A stretch of DNA of 64,000 nucleotides from Ignavibacterium sp. (GCF_025998815.1 NZ_AP026678.1:682001-746000); one strand, 5' to 3'. Positions 26,557-37,419 are shown, counted from the stretch's first letter. The notes: generated from the letters alone by a model not told the origin. Numbers and translations are program-made.

Positions 26557-29500
26557 TTAGTAACTATAATTTTTGTAATGGGTTGGCAAATAAAATTGAT
26601 CCGGGTCAATACAATGTATTGGGTAATAGTAGAATCCCGCTTTATAAGTACCTCTGAATAAGGGTCTCCATGTAGAACCCAGGAATCTTAGCATCTGAGA
26701 CCTTAAAGGTTCTGTATAAAATTCTGATGTGTTTGGATGCCCAACAAGTCTGATATAATTAGCTGTCCTTTGTTTCAGAAGTTGATAATCAACCCATACC
26801 CAGGTTGCTGTACGCATATTTAATTTTACTTGAGGACCCGTGTATGTTGGCATTGGTACACCACCTCCACCAAATCCAGAAATATTACCAAATCCAAATG
26901 AAGTAAATAATAATGCAAACTGAGATGATGGAGATTGGCTTTGAGGCAAATACTCACTTTCCAATAAAGGATCTGAAGGATTAGTAATTTCAATAGTGTT
27001 CACTGGTGGTATTCCAGCAGGCAATGGATCACGAAGTCTCCAGGTAACAAAATTCTTCAAAGTGTTGTAATATTCATAAATAATTGGGTATGCAAAGGAA
27101 TTATACCAATTATTATCTAAGCCATCCAAAACTCTTACTAAAGGTTGAACCTTATAATTTGTCAGAGCAATTCGATATGAATAACCATTTACATCAAAAA
27201 CATCAAACTTTTCTGAAGTGCTGAATGTTGGTTTAAGCTCTTCAGTCAGTAAAAATAGAGCTATTTGTGAAACTCTATCAGTTGAAAGATTAGCCATTCC
27301 ATTTACTTTTGTCTGGAGATTTCTGAACTGGCTTGTCCTGAAGAAGAAAACATAATATAGTTTTTCATCGGGACTACTTGCAAGTCTTCCATCGATTCTG
27401 TTTTGTCTTACTCTAACACCAGCAAAAACTTCTGTAGTGTCTAGTCTAACTATGTTTTTAAGTTTTTCGTTATAGTTTAAACTAATTGTGGGACCTAAAT
27501 ATCCTTGTAGTTGCTGACCAGGTGTAACTATTTTAGTTCGTTTCTTGATTAATTGTGCTGCATAAGTAGTTGAAGTCTGAAGTGAAGATGGAATTTGGAA
27601 ATTTATAGATTTTGCTGAGTTGTTATAGGATGCTTCAGTCGTTATTGGTTGACCACCTTCAATCGGAATAAATTTTATTTGATAACTGATACTATAGCCA
27701 GGTTCACTAATACTAAATAGGTCAGGTCTTCCTTGTTTCAATATTACAAATCCAAGATTGCATTCATCAATAAGGAAAAATCTTTGTGTATGAAATGGAT
27801 AAGAATATGCTACTTGATTTGCGGGGATATAATCAGGAACATTACCAGTAGAAAAGTTATGACTTAACTCAGCAGTAATTGCAGAGCCATCAACTTTTCT
27901 GGCAACAGCCCAGGTGCCTGTTAAGAAATTATATTCTTCGCCTCTAATTCTTATTGTTACATTATAAGATGTATTTCCGAGTAACATATCGTTAGGGATA
28001 ATTACAGAACTAAGTTTATCATTAGCAACCTGTCTTTGGCAACTAATTATCTGCGAACCTTTTTTAAGTTCGAACTTTTCAATTATAAACCTGAACCTTC
28101 TGTTAACTTTTGTTCCATCATTTCTCACCTGTTCAATATCAAAAGTTTTCTCTACCTCTGCATTAAAAACTGCAAGAGGATTAATATATGGATCTACATT
28201 TGTAGCACCATTTGGAGGATCGAGATCAGCTAATATTTTTATATCGGCCAATGGAGATTCCGTTGGAATTCTGCATTCCTGTCCTATTGAGAATTCAAAT
28301 CTGCAATTTCCTTTTACCAACCCACCTAAAATGCTGTAATAACCACCACAAGCTCCTTTTAACCAGGAAGGATTTGGCAGTCCTCCTTGCATTGCCGCTG
28401 CAGCCCCAACTTCAATAATTTTAAATTCACCTGAAGTAAACCATATATCAACATAAATTCCAATATCACCCTGAATGTAAGCATATAGTTGGCCTGTGGC
28501 ATACCAACCATCAATTCCGATTGGTGTTCCGGGTGGTAATCCTTCACAAGTTAACCCTGGATATTCCTTAAATGCCATATCAAAACCGAGCCCCATACCG
28601 AATCGTGCATAAAAAGGTCCAAATGCTAATCTTCCGGTTGAGAAGCTGAATCTTGCACCAAATGCAAAACCATTACCATTTCTTGTTGCGGTTTCGTCTC
28701 TACTCGGGAAAGTCATGCTTGTTCCTATTATGCTCATAACATTTTCAGGAACTGGTGCAGGTGGAGGTAGTTGCATACCTACCATAAAGTATGCTTGAAA
28801 TGTCGCAAGACTTGCAATGTTTAAGTTAATTGGCTGTGTTGGAGTACCAATATGAATATACCAGGTTTCAGGAGAAGCATAAATATTCACTGTACCATTT
28901 CCGGTAAGTACTTCATAGACATTTGCGTTTACAGTAAATATCCCGCTAAAAATATTTCTGGAAAAATCATAAGATATATTTGCTGAACCTTTTATTGGAA
29001 CGTCTCTCCTATCATTTATCTCTGTAATGAAATAGACATTTCCATTAAGGTACATTTGACTGATACCGCCTGATACATTAAACTCGGCACCAAAAGTAAC
29101 ATCAGCATTATAAGTCTGACCACCACCTGTGTTCCCGAATATCAGTGTTGCCTGGAAACCAAAATTTGAGTTATTATCAGGAACGAATGTAACTCCACTT
29201 AAAGTTAATCCGGGTCTGCCTCTTCCTGATGTATCAGCTGTTGTTAATGATTGTGCATTTGGAAGAGGCGAGGTTCTTGTCATTTTGTACCAGGCACCAC
29301 CTCCAAAACCATAAACATCAAGACCTGAGAATACAGTTATTCCAGGATTGAAAACTACTTGAGCATCAACAAACCAATATCTGAAACCACTTTTACTACC
29401 AAATTGTGCAGTAACTTGAGCAGCAATAGTCGGGCGAAATGTAGCACGTATGAATCCTTTGATTCCATTACCATAGGTTACATCCTGATTATAAAATCTT

Positions 29501-32500
29501 AATCCTCCTTCTAATGATACAACTCCTACCGAACCTGAAACATTAACAGAATCAAGATCCACACTATTAAATTCCCAATATTGTCTTCCACCTGAACCAC
29601 TTAAATTCAATCTCCCCAAAATTGCTAAAGTTGTTGCTGCAGAAAATGTATTTGATTCACCGGTTAAGTTAAGACTCATTGTAAAAACAATACCTGCTAA
29701 GGGACTTCCATCGCTACCTGTTCTTGTAGTTATGCCAATATTTTGTATTGAAATCGGAAATCCTCCCGCCTGACCACCATCTGGAGGAATAGGATACTCA
29801 GGAGAATAATCATATTGTTCAAGTGCTATGAACTTCTGCGGGCTAGCAGTACCAAATCTAACGCAACTATCCGGACAGACTATATAAGGAGATTTAGTTT
29901 GGAAAGCCAGACCTTGGAATCTCATTGCAGTAAAGTTAGTCTGACCTATCGCAGGAAGATTTGCATTGATAGAAAGTCTACCATTTAATTCAGCTCTTGC
30001 AAAAAATCCGGAACTATCAATAGTAACACGAATATTGGTAGTTGGTTCTAACTCAAGTGTTGCTTGCCAGATATTAGCATTAATTCTTGAACGAGGTTGA
30101 ACTATAAAATTATAACTAAAATTTCTGCTGGTGTCCATACTTAATACTGATCTGTAAATAAGGGTTGAATCAGTGAACGAAGTTCCGATCTGTCCGTTAA
30201 ATCCCGCCTGCGAAAAGGAGGTTTGAGTCATATCAAAATAAATCGTATCAATAGAAAAACTCCATCCATCAAGATTTCCAGCTCTTAAAACATTCTCTGC
30301 TCTTACGCTTGCTGAAAAACCGGTTCTATCAATAAGCATATCGTTAACAGCAAAACTTACTCTTTGAGTTGGAGAGTCGTTATTTCTGAATTCGCCTGGA
30401 AGTTTGAAAGCTGCTCGCTTAAGATAAAATCCTTTCCATAATAATTGATAATCACCTGCCCCAGTGGTATCACCAAATTCGGTAGGTCTAAAATTATAAT
30501 TTCTTGGAAAGTTGAATGTTGCAGGATTGTCGCGATCAGAAAAATCTAGCCAGGCTTCCTGAATATGGAATCCAAAACCTTCAATTCCTTTAATCTGGAA
30601 AGGTTTATTAAAAGTTAGAGAAGAAATCCAGTTGTTATGCTTTCTTATCGTGGTTCTGAATTCTGCTTTAATCTGGTCGGTACCAATACCACCGTCAGTT
30701 AAATCTTCTACCAACAGATTCGTTCCAAAAATTACTTCACCTGAGATAGTCAGGTTAACAAATCCGTTACAGTCCCATCTTACAAAAGTGCCTGAATCAA
30801 CCACAGTAGTATAATCAGAACTGAATCTGGTCCCTTTTAGTCTGATTGTTAAGTCATCAGACCATAAATAGTCTTTATCAATAGGAAGGTATAGCATTCC
30901 TTTGCCTAATCCACCAAGTCCATTCGGATGGAAACAAATTTCTTTTGCACCCAAACCTAACCAACCATGAAGTTCAGGGAAATCCAATGCAACCATAGCG
31001 TTTAATTCAGCTCGTTCAGGAGTAAAGTCCAATCCAACTATCGCAATTGTATATCTTCTTCCTTCTATTACCTGATCTAAACCTATAGGCATTCCTATTG
31101 GAGTTGTGCTGGTAAATGCACTAACTAATCTGGATGTCTGACTTACAAAGCTGTTTAAATTCTGTAGTTCGGTATCAGTTAAACCTGTTAATAAACCACC
31201 TGCTGAAAGTAAAGAAGAAGGAATTACACTTTCATTATCATATTCAGCTTTGACAGTACCTTCGTAAATTTTATTAGCTGCATTTACTCTTATATTGCTG
31301 AATGAAACTTTTATTGGTGCTTTTAGGAATGGAACATTAATGGTACCTCTTCCGTTGGCAGTCTGACCAGACCAATTTATTTCAGTTACATTTAATGTAA
31401 ATAATCCGATTGTTAGACGGCTTCCGACCGATGCAGTTGTTACAGGGACTCTTTCTGAAGCCAGGATTAGTGGAGCTTCACAATCGGCGATACAACTTCC
31501 GGGTGTTGGTACTTCGGTAGTATCTCCAGCTCTTGTTGAAGTGTCGCGAGTACCAACATAAAATCTATAAATATCACTAACTCTGTATGCATTGCTAGAG
31601 ATATTTGAAGGGTCAGATAGCCATTTGACTCGCCAGTAGTACCAACCTGTATCATTTGCAGTGTAAGGAACATTTACATCTTTATAAAGCTGAGAAATGA
31701 TACTCGATGGATTATCAATAGCTGCATTTAAATCAATACCTGAACCTAAAGTTTCATCTGCTAAATTTGTTCCGCTCGTTAAGAAACTATCTCTTGAAAT
31801 TTCCAAAATCCATCTTTCATTAATTCCACCATTAAAAAATGTTGCTGGCGTTCTTCCTCTTCCCGATTGAAGAATTGGATACGGTGGTGCAATTTTCCTG
31901 GGTGCTGATGATGTTGTAAATAAAAGATTTATTTCACCTGGTGAAATTGTATCATTATTCGCTGGTTGTCTTAAGATTGGCTTTCCCATTCCTACATTGA
32001 AGCTGCTATTTAATCTACCACTGATTTCAGTTCTTGCTCTGCTTCTTATTTCAATGTCAGCTGTCCAATTGTATTCCCTTCCGTGAACAAACATTGGTGG
32101 AGTTGGAGAGTCATCAAGACGTTTATTTATAGCTAAATGCTGAGATTCTTCCTGAGTTATATTTAAACCTCCTAATGCTTCTTCCTGAGATCTTTCAGGT
32201 CCAAAAGGCCACCGGATTTCATTCGATCCGGTTCTGTCTCGTGTATAAAGAGATGAACCATTTTCAAAAAGTTCAAACATAACACTACACCTGTAATATG
32301 AGTCAGAATATGGGTCAAATCTGAAAATCACAGGAAAATAATCCCAGGGTATAGTATCATTGTTTGCGGGAAATATAACAGTCAGATTTCCAGTTCCAGA
32401 ACCAGAACCTTTTACAAATGTGAATATCTCAGACTTGCCATCATTCTGGGTCGGAGGAAAACCAAACTGATCCAATGCCTGAATTTGCCAGGCATAAGTT

Positions 32501-33213
32501 TTACCAGCTTCAAGTTCAGGTGCATCAAGTGGATATGTAAATGTGCTACCTGATATTTGATTATTTTCATAAACAGGATAATTAGCGCTGATTGCCTGAA
32601 GTGGTGTTTGACTCATCATCACTTCAACAATTCTTAAAGTGTATTTTATTTCATAAGCTGAAGGAACAATTACAGGTACCCATTGAAAAGTCGGATAACT
32701 AACCATCGGATCTAAATTAGCATTGTCTTCTGGTGAAATTAGTTGTGGAGCAGATGGATAAAGAATTGTAAAATCTGCACAAATATTACTAGCTAAAATT
32801 GCACCCGTTAAATTTTCAATGTTTATACAAACAGTGTATTCTCCTTCAAGCAATCTACCTGTTTGTTGAACTGAATTTCTGTAATCGGCATCGGTATAGG
32901 AGGCATCTTCAAAACTTATAAGTCTGGTATTATCTATTACCTGAACAGGAGCGCCTGTCAAAGGTATTGGATTCGTCAAACTTCTGAAAACTTCTCCTCT
33001 GCCCTGTTTTGTTACTATTGCTCTTAGTCTAACTTCAATTGCAGATGATGAATTGTTAAAAACCGTTAATCCACCAAGTGCTGCAGGATTTGTTTCCCAA
33101 TCACTAACATACGGAGAAGGATAAGAATTAAAAGTTAAGTTTCCGTTAATTGATTGAGAGTGGGCAAAAGAACTAAGGAAAATTATGATAATAAAGGTAA
33201 AATTTTTTATCAT
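26557..33213 (-). CDS. Giant secreted surface protein (2218 aa), function unknown
   Basis: A signal peptide (1-19, SFAHSQ) is followed by an N-terminal region of roughly 250 residues that resembles the TANFOR-type start of large Bacteroidota surface proteins (LEGEYTVCINIENLTGAILAS). Ig/FnIII-like modules come next, each opening with a proline-rich turn (SAPQLISPEDNANLDP, VIFPANNDTIPWDYFPV, ILRQPANNDTISPGEI). The central ~1100 residues are long stretches of beta-strand repeats with few cysteines. Another Ig-like module follows (LADLDPPNGATNVDPYINPLAVF). The C-terminus is aromatic-rich. No enzymatic motif was found. It is the first gene of an operon with the fibronectin-like and barrel genes. 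It may be an adhesin or surface structural protein. Confidence 0.75.
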   Translation of the reverse strand: MIKNFTFIIIIFLSSFAHSQSINGNLTFNSYPSPYVSDWETNPAALGGLTVFNNSSSAIEVRLRAIVTKQGRGEVFRSLTNPIPLTGAPVQVIDNTRLISFEDASYTDADYRNSVQQTGRLLEGEYTVCINIENLTGAILASNICADFTILYPSAPQLISPEDNANLDPMVSYPTFQWVPVIVPSAYEIKYTLRIVEVMMSQTPLQAISANYPVYENNQISGSTFTYPLDAPELEAGKTYAWQIQALDQFGFPPTQNDGKSEIFTFVKGSGSGTGNLTVIFPANNDTIPWDYFPVIFRFDPYSDSYYRCSVMFELFENGSSLYTRDRTGSNEIRWPFGPERSQEEALGGLNITQEESQHLAINKRLDDSPTPPMFVHGREYNWTADIEIRSRARTEISGRLNSSFNVGMGKPILRQPANNDTISPGEINLLFTTSSAPRKIAPPYPILQSGRGRTPATFFNGGINERWILEISRDSFLTSGTNLADETLGSGIDLNAAIDNPSSIISQLYKDVNVPYTANDTGWYYWRVKWLSDPSNISSNAYRVSDIYRFYVGTRDTSTRAGDTTEVPTPGSCIADCEAPLILASERVPVTTASVGSRLTIGLFTLNVTEINWSGQTANGRGTINVPFLKAPIKVSFSNIRVNAANKIYEGTVKAEYDNESVIPSSLLSAGGLLTGLTDTELQNLNSFVSQTSRLVSAFTSTTPIGMPIGLDQVIEGRRYTIAIVGLDFTPERAELNAMVALDFPELHGWLGLGAKEICFHPNGLGGLGKGMLYLPIDKDYLWSDDLTIRLKGTRFSSDYTTVVDSGTFVRWDCNGFVNLTISGEVIFGTNLLVEDLTDGGIGTDQIKAEFRTTIRKHNNWISSLTFNKPFQIKGIEGFGFHIQEAWLDFSDRDNPATFNFPRNYNFRPTEFGDTTGAGDYQLLWKGFYLKRAAFKLPGEFRNNDSPTQRVSFAVNDMLIDRTGFSASVRAENVLRAGNLDGWSFSIDTIYFDMTQTSFSQAGFNGQIGTSFTDSTLIYRSVLSMDTSRNFSYNFIVQPRSRINANIWQATLELEPTTNIRVTIDSSGFFARAELNGRLSINANLPAIGQTNFTAMRFQGLAFQTKSPYIVCPDSCVRFGTASPQKFIALEQYDYSPEYPIPPDGGQAGGFPISIQNIGITTRTGSDGSPLAGIVFTMSLNLTGESNTFSAATTLAILGRLNLSGSGGRQYWEFNSVDLDSVNVSGSVGVVSLEGGLRFYNQDVTYGNGIKGFIRATFRPTIAAQVTAQFGSKSGFRYWFVDAQVVFNPGITVFSGLDVYGFGGGAWYKMTRTSPLPNAQSLTTADTSGRGRPGLTLSGVTFVPDNNSNFGFQATLIFGNTGGGQTYNADVTFGAEFNVSGGISQMYLNGNVYFITEINDRRDVPIKGSANISYDFSRNIFSGIFTVNANVYEVLTGNGTVNIYASPETWYIHIGTPTQPINLNIASLATFQAYFMVGMQLPPPAPVPENVMSIIGTSMTFPSRDETATRNGNGFAFGARFSFSTGRLAFGPFYARFGMGLGFDMAFKEYPGLTCEGLPPGTPIGIDGWYATGQLYAYIQGDIGIYVDIWFTSGEFKIIEVGAAAAMQGGLPNPSWLKGACGGYYSILGGLVKGNCRFEFSIGQECRIPTESPLADIKILADLDPPNGATNVDPYINPLAVFNAEVEKTFDIEQVRNDGTKVNRRFRFIIEKFELKKGSQIISCQRQVANDKLSSVIIPNDMLLGNTSYNVTIRIRGEEYNFLTGTWAVARKVDGSAITAELSHNFSTGNVPDYIPANQVAYSYPFHTQRFFLIDECNLGFVILKQGRPDLFSISEPGYSISYQIKFIPIEGGQPITTEASYNNSAKSINFQIPSSLQTSTTYAAQLIKKRTKIVTPGQQLQGYLGPTISLNYNEKLKNIVRLDTTEVFAGVRVRQNRIDGRLASSPDEKLYYVFFFRTSQFRNLQTKVNGMANLSTDRVSQIALFLLTEELKPTFSTSEKFDVFDVNGYSYRIALTNYKVQPLVRVLDGLDNNWYNSFAYPIIYEYYNTLKNFVTWRLRDPLPAGIPPVNTIEITNPSDPLLESEYLPQSQSPSSQFALLFTSFGFGNISGFGGGGVPMPTYTGPQVKLNMRTATWVWVDYQLLKQRTANYIRLVGHPNTSEFYTEPLRSQMLRFLGSTWRPLFRGTYKAGFYYYPIHCIDPDQFYLPTHYKNYSY

Positions 33214-33293
33214 TGTGCCTCCCAGAGCTAAAGTAATTAAAGTTCTTTATTTGTATTACGATTGAAGAAAAGTTTACTGCTTTCCTCAATTAA

Positions 33294-33323
33294 AATATAT
33301 AAATAAATAATTTTTATTTGCAA
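33294..33323 (-). promoter_or_regulatory. Candidate promoter of the surface-protein operon
   Basis: On the minus strand TTGCAA and TATATT are separated by 18 nt, about 80 bp before the start of the giant protein gene. The hexamers are close to the sigma-70 consensus, but the region is extremely AT-rich, so similar matches occur by chance. Confidence 0.3.
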
Positions 33324-33366
33324 ATTATTTTTTGTTAAAAAATTATTATAGAAGTTAAATTTCTGA

Positions 33367-35322
33367 TTAGCTCAATAGATGGGTTATGTGAAGAAACTGC
33401 TCCAATGATTTTGGATTAGCAAGGGCTTCTTTGTTATCTACTTTTTCACCATTTAATATTTTAGTTACAGCAATTTCTACTTTCTTTCCGCTGATTGTGT
33501 AAGGAACTTCTTTGATTTGAATGATTCTGGAAGGAACATGTCTTGGCGTTGTAGCTTTTCTGATTTCGTTTTTGATTTTATTGATAAGCTCTTCATCAAG
33601 AATTTGATTATTCTTTGTAACTACAAATAAAATCACCTCAACATCACCGTTAGTATTTTTTCCAACAACTAAACTATCAGCAATCTCTTCCAAGGATTCA
33701 ACAACTTTATAAATTTCTGCCGTTCCGATTCTAACTCCGCCAGGGTTTAATGTGGAATCAGAACGACCATATACAATTACTCCACCATTCTTAGTAATCT
33801 TTATGTAATCGCCGTGCCGCCAAACTCCAGGATAATAATTGAAATAAGCGTTGTGATACTTTGCTCCATCTTCATCATTCCAGAAATAAATCGGTCTTGA
33901 TGGAAATGGTGCAGCGCAAATAAGTTCTCCTTTTTCTTCAATTAGTGAGTTACCTGATTCATCCCACGCTTCGACTTTCATTGCCAAACCACGACATTGA
34001 ATTTCTCCTGCGTAAACAGGAAGAATTGGGCAACCAAGCATAAAGCAAGAAATGATATCAGTTCCACCTGAAATTGATGAGAGTAAAACATCATCTTTCA
34101 CATTCTTATAAACCCAATGAAAATTACTATCAGTTAAAGGCGAACCAGTTGATAAAATTGTTTTGAGTGAACTCAGATTAAATTTTTCTTTTGGAATTAA
34201 TCCCGATTTTTCAATCAGAGTTAGATATTTGGGGCTTGTACCAAAGATGTTGATTTTTTCATCTTCGATTATTTTCCATAATCTCTCATTTGGATAAACT
34301 GGATTTCCATCAATAAGAACAATTGTCGCACCGATTTGAAGAGAACTGACCAACCAATTCCACATCATCCAGCCACAGGTTGTGAAATAAGTAATTGTGT
34401 CTTCCCTTTTCAAGTCAGTGTGAAGAGCCAGTTCTTTATAATGCTGAAGTAAAGTTCCACCAGCACCGTGGACAATACATTTTGGTTTGCCTGTTGTACC
34501 TGATGAATACATAATGTAAACAGGATAGTCAAATTCATTATAAGTAAATTCAAAATCGTTCTCAGAGTGATTTAACAATTCTGAAAATTTTATGATGTCA
34601 TTTTTAACAGGTGCATCTTTTAGCACCGAATTGAAATCAAAATATTCATCAATTAATATCACCTTGTGAATTGATGGAATTCTTTTTTTTACCTCGAAAA
34701 TTTTTTCAAGATTATCAATGTGCTTTCCACCATAGAAATAAGATTTTGTAGCAAATAAAATTTTAGGCTCGATTTGACCGAAACGATCAACTACTCCTTC
34801 GATTCCAAAATCAGGAGATGTACTGCTCCATATTGCACCAATTGAAGTTGTTGCTAACATGGCGATAACTGCTTCCGGAACATTACCAATGTAGCCGGCT
34901 ACTCTATCGCCTTGCTTAATGCCAAATTCTCTCAGTGCATTTGATACTTTTCTTACAATTGAATTAAGTTGTTCGTATGTGATTTTTACCGGAGCATAAT
35001 TTTCACGGTAAGAAATTAAAGCCGTTTTATCATCATCAAATCTTAAAAGATTCTCTGCAAAGTTTATTTCAGAACCAACAAACCATTTTGAATCTTTTAT
35101 ACCTTTATCAATTAATACTTTATCAAATATTTTTTTGTACTTAATTCCGGAGAATTCCCAAACATATGTCCAGAATTTTTCAATGTTATTGATTGACCAG
35201 TTGTAAAGTTGATGAAAATCGGAAAGATTTATTTTTTCTTTTTCAGAAATGAATGAAATGAATTTGGTTATGTTAGAATTTGTTATTCGTTCGTTTGACG
35301 GTGACCAGAGTAATTCACTCAA
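33367..35322 (-). CDS. aacS: Acetoacetyl-CoA synthetase
   Basis: AMP-forming acyl-CoA synthetase of 651 residues, specific for acetoacetate. The adenylation motifs are YSSGTTGKPKCIVHG and YGRSDSTLNPGGVRIG. The stretch TCGWMMWNWLVSSL and the N-terminal WSPSNERI/FWTYVWEF region are characteristic of acetoacetate-CoA ligases rather than acetyl-CoA synthetase. The catalytic lysine is in YTISGKKVEIAV near the C-terminus. It is the last gene of the tyrosine operon: fumarylacetoacetate hydrolysis releases acetoacetate, and this enzyme activates it so that thiolase can give two acetyl-CoA. The gene is 17 bp after the flavin-reductase-like gene. Confidence 0.92.
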   Translation of the reverse strand: MSELLWSPSNERITNSNITKFISFISEKEKINLSDFHQLYNWSINNIEKFWTYVWEFSGIKYKKIFDKVLIDKGIKDSKWFVGSEINFAENLLRFDDDKTALISYRENYAPVKITYEQLNSIVRKVSNALREFGIKQGDRVAGYIGNVPEAVIAMLATTSIGAIWSSTSPDFGIEGVVDRFGQIEPKILFATKSYFYGGKHIDNLEKIFEVKKRIPSIHKVILIDEYFDFNSVLKDAPVKNDIIKFSELLNHSENDFEFTYNEFDYPVYIMYSSGTTGKPKCIVHGAGGTLLQHYKELALHTDLKREDTITYFTTCGWMMWNWLVSSLQIGATIVLIDGNPVYPNERLWKIIEDEKINIFGTSPKYLTLIEKSGLIPKEKFNLSSLKTILSTGSPLTDSNFHWVYKNVKDDVLLSSISGGTDIISCFMLGCPILPVYAGEIQCRGLAMKVEAWDESGNSLIEEKGELICAAPFPSRPIYFWNDEDGAKYHNAYFNYYPGVWRHGDYIKITKNGGVIVYGRSDSTLNPGGVRIGTAEIYKVVESLEEIADSLVVGKNTNGDVEVILFVVTKNNQILDEELINKIKNEIRKATTPRHVPSRIIQIKEVPYTISGKKVEIAVTKILNGEKVDNKEALANPKSLEQFLHITHLLS

Positions 35323-35339
35323 ATTTTTACTCCTCTTTT

Positions 35340-36314
35340 TTAATTAATCTGATTTGAAAACAAGGCAGTTTTCCAAGCAAAGTCAGTATCATTTTTTTCC
35401 AAAGCTAGTTTAGCAGTTAATTCGAGTAAATATTTTTTTTGTATGTCAGATAAATTTAAATCAAGTGCACAGCGAAGCATGTATCTGAAATTTCCCAATC
35501 TCTTATAACGAAAAAATGCTTCTTCAGAAATCTCATACTCGCTAAGTGTTTCGGATTTAATTTTTTGAATAAACTCTTTCACTTCATTTTCATCTGGTAT
35601 TCTCTCAACATTTGCAAACTTGCCAAGGTTATTAGCAGAAAAAACAAATGATTCTTTGATAAACTCCGGAAGTTGATCATAACCAATTCCTTTTTTCTGA
35701 ATTGGCTTTTCAACTTCAAAAATTGCATCACCGCTAGCTCTGCAATAAAAATCAGCTGACATTCTTGCAACCAAATCAATTCTGTTCGGATGAATTACAC
35801 CATTTACAAATAAATCCTCCGCAACATGAAATTTTAGTACTTCGCAAATTGCTATGTTAGCAGAAGCTCCGCCTTCACCAAAACTTTTTATCTCAAGCAC
35901 TTTACACTCCATTTGAAATGGCGATTCTTTCACGCGCTTCGGTTTTACCAGATCTGAATCAATCGGAGTTAATCCTGTTTTTATAAATTCATCAACACCA
36001 AATTCATATTCTGTAGAAGCAAGACTTATCTGTTCAACCATAGAATATGTAACTGCATTCACAACGCATTCTTTTGTTTCAACCAGATTTAAATAAGTAT
36101 CTTTTAATGATGCGTCTTTTCCTCTTCTTGAAGGTGAGAAAGCTATTATTGGTGGGTTAGCACCAAAAACATTAAAGAATGAAAATGGAGAAAGATTTCT
36201 TACTCCGTTTTTGGAAATAGTTGAAACCAAAGCAATTGGTCTTGGTCCAACCCCACCTTGTAGTAATCTTTGTACTTCAGGGACAGAAATTTCAGAAGGT
36301 ATTATTGATTTCAT
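35340..36314 (-). CDS. Flavin reductase-like FMN-binding protein in the tyrosine operon
   Basis: 324 residues. About residues 1-205 form the split-barrel flavin reductase-like domain (family of DIM6/NTAB), with the FMN-binding segment RPIALVSTISKNGVRNLSPFSFFN and SRRGKDASLKDTYLNLVETKECVVN. The C-terminal ~110 residues are helical and not part of the domain. Proteins of this type accompany homogentisate-pathway genes in many Bacteroidota-like genomes, but their role there is unknown. The operon lacks a recognisable maleylacetoacetate isomerase, so a role near that step is conceivable; this is speculation. It is 30 bp after the fumarylacetoacetase-like gene. Confidence 0.82.
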   Translation of the reverse strand: MKSIIPSEISVPEVQRLLQGGVGPRPIALVSTISKNGVRNLSPFSFFNVFGANPPIIAFSPSRRGKDASLKDTYLNLVETKECVVNAVTYSMVEQISLASTEYEFGVDEFIKTGLTPIDSDLVKPKRVKESPFQMECKVLEIKSFGEGGASANIAICEVLKFHVAEDLFVNGVIHPNRIDLVARMSADFYCRASGDAIFEVEKPIQKKGIGYDQLPEFIKESFVFSANNLGKFANVERIPDENEVKEFIQKIKSETLSEYEISEEAFFRYKRLGNFRYMLRCALDLNLSDIQKKYLLELTAKLALEKNDTDFAWKTALFSNQIN

Positions 36315-36344
36315 TTTTAATCCGAATAAATCTGTTAAATCGGT

Positions 36345-37379
36345 CTAATTCGCGTTTACATTCACTAACTTTTTCCTGGCAAGAATTGAACGACTAACTT
36401 TTGATTTCTTTATTTTATTTTTTAACACACCCAAACCAGTAATTTCAAGTTCCATTTCATCTCCATCCTGCAGCCAAACAGGTTTGAACTCTTCGCCTTT
36501 TGCTTTAGCTTCCAAAGCCCAGGTTCCATTAAGTTCGAGATAACATCCGGTACCGACTGTCCCGCTACCAATAACATCGCCGGGATAAAGAGTTACTCCA
36601 TAAGAAGCGCGTTCAATCAATTCTGCAAAAGTCCAATTCATATCTTTAAGGTTACCATCAGATATTTGTTTGCCGTTATGTCGGGCAACCATCCTCAAAT
36701 CATATTTGTTTCCGTATGGAGTAGAAATTTTGTATGGTTCAAGTTCATCAACAGTTACTAACCAAGGTCCTAATGATGTTGCAAAATCTTTTCCCTTTGC
36801 CGGACCGAGATTCAATTTCATTTCTTCCATTTGAAGTACTCTTGCAGACCAATCATTCATTATCATATAACCAGCGATATAACTATCTGCTTTTTCAGCA
36901 GGAATGTTTTTCCCTTTTCTTCCGATAACGATTGCACACTCAAGTTCAAAATCCAGTTGCTGAAGATGATCATCTTCTACTTCAATAATTCCTTCACCAA
37001 AAACTGCATTGTGATTTGTAAAATAGAAAACCGGATATTGATCAAACTCAGGAATCATCGGTACGCCACGATTTCTTCTTGCAGTTTCAACATGCTGACG
37101 AAATGCATAACCATCACGCATCGATGTTGGATTTGGCACAGGCGATAGCAACTTAACTGATTTAAGTTTCAGTTCAGATTTTATATTTCCTTTTTTTATT
37201 TCAGTAAAAACTTTTTTTGCAAGTCTCATCGAAGCATTTTCACCTTCAAGAAATTCTTTCATTGTAGAAGGTAACTTTAGTTTAAATTTACGAGCAGAAT
37301 TTTGTAAATCGAAAATGAAGTCGTTATAAAAAATTCCAAGTCGTTGTTCGTTATTTTTTTTGTAGGTTACTAGTTTCAT
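36345..37379 (-). CDS. Fumarylacetoacetate hydrolase family protein
   Basis: 344 residues with the FAH fold. The metal-binding carboxylates are in QLDFELECAIVIG (E-x-E) and MNDWSAR (D). The substrate-site region is LGPAKGKDFATSLGPWLVT, and GDVIGSGTVGTGC is the conserved glycine-rich end motif. Given its neighbours (hpd, hmgA, aacS), it should hydrolyse fumarylacetoacetate to fumarate and acetoacetate, although the wider family also includes other hydrolases and decarboxylases. Upstream it is separated from hmgA by about 610 bp occupied by the four-helix-bundle cassette. Confidence 0.9.
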   Translation of the reverse strand: MKLVTYKKNNEQRLGIFYNDFIFDLQNSARKFKLKLPSTMKEFLEGENASMRLAKKVFTEIKKGNIKSELKLKSVKLLSPVPNPTSMRDGYAFRQHVETARRNRGVPMIPEFDQYPVFYFTNHNAVFGEGIIEVEDDHLQQLDFELECAIVIGRKGKNIPAEKADSYIAGYMIMNDWSARVLQMEEMKLNLGPAKGKDFATSLGPWLVTVDELEPYKISTPYGNKYDLRMVARHNGKQISDGNLKDMNWTFAELIERASYGVTLYPGDVIGSGTVGTGCYLELNGTWALEAKAKGEEFKPVWLQDGDEMELEITGLGVLKNKIKKSKVSRSILARKKLVNVNAN

Positions 37380-37419
37380 ATAGTACTTCCTGATAAGTGT
37401 TTAACTGGAAATCTAGCAT

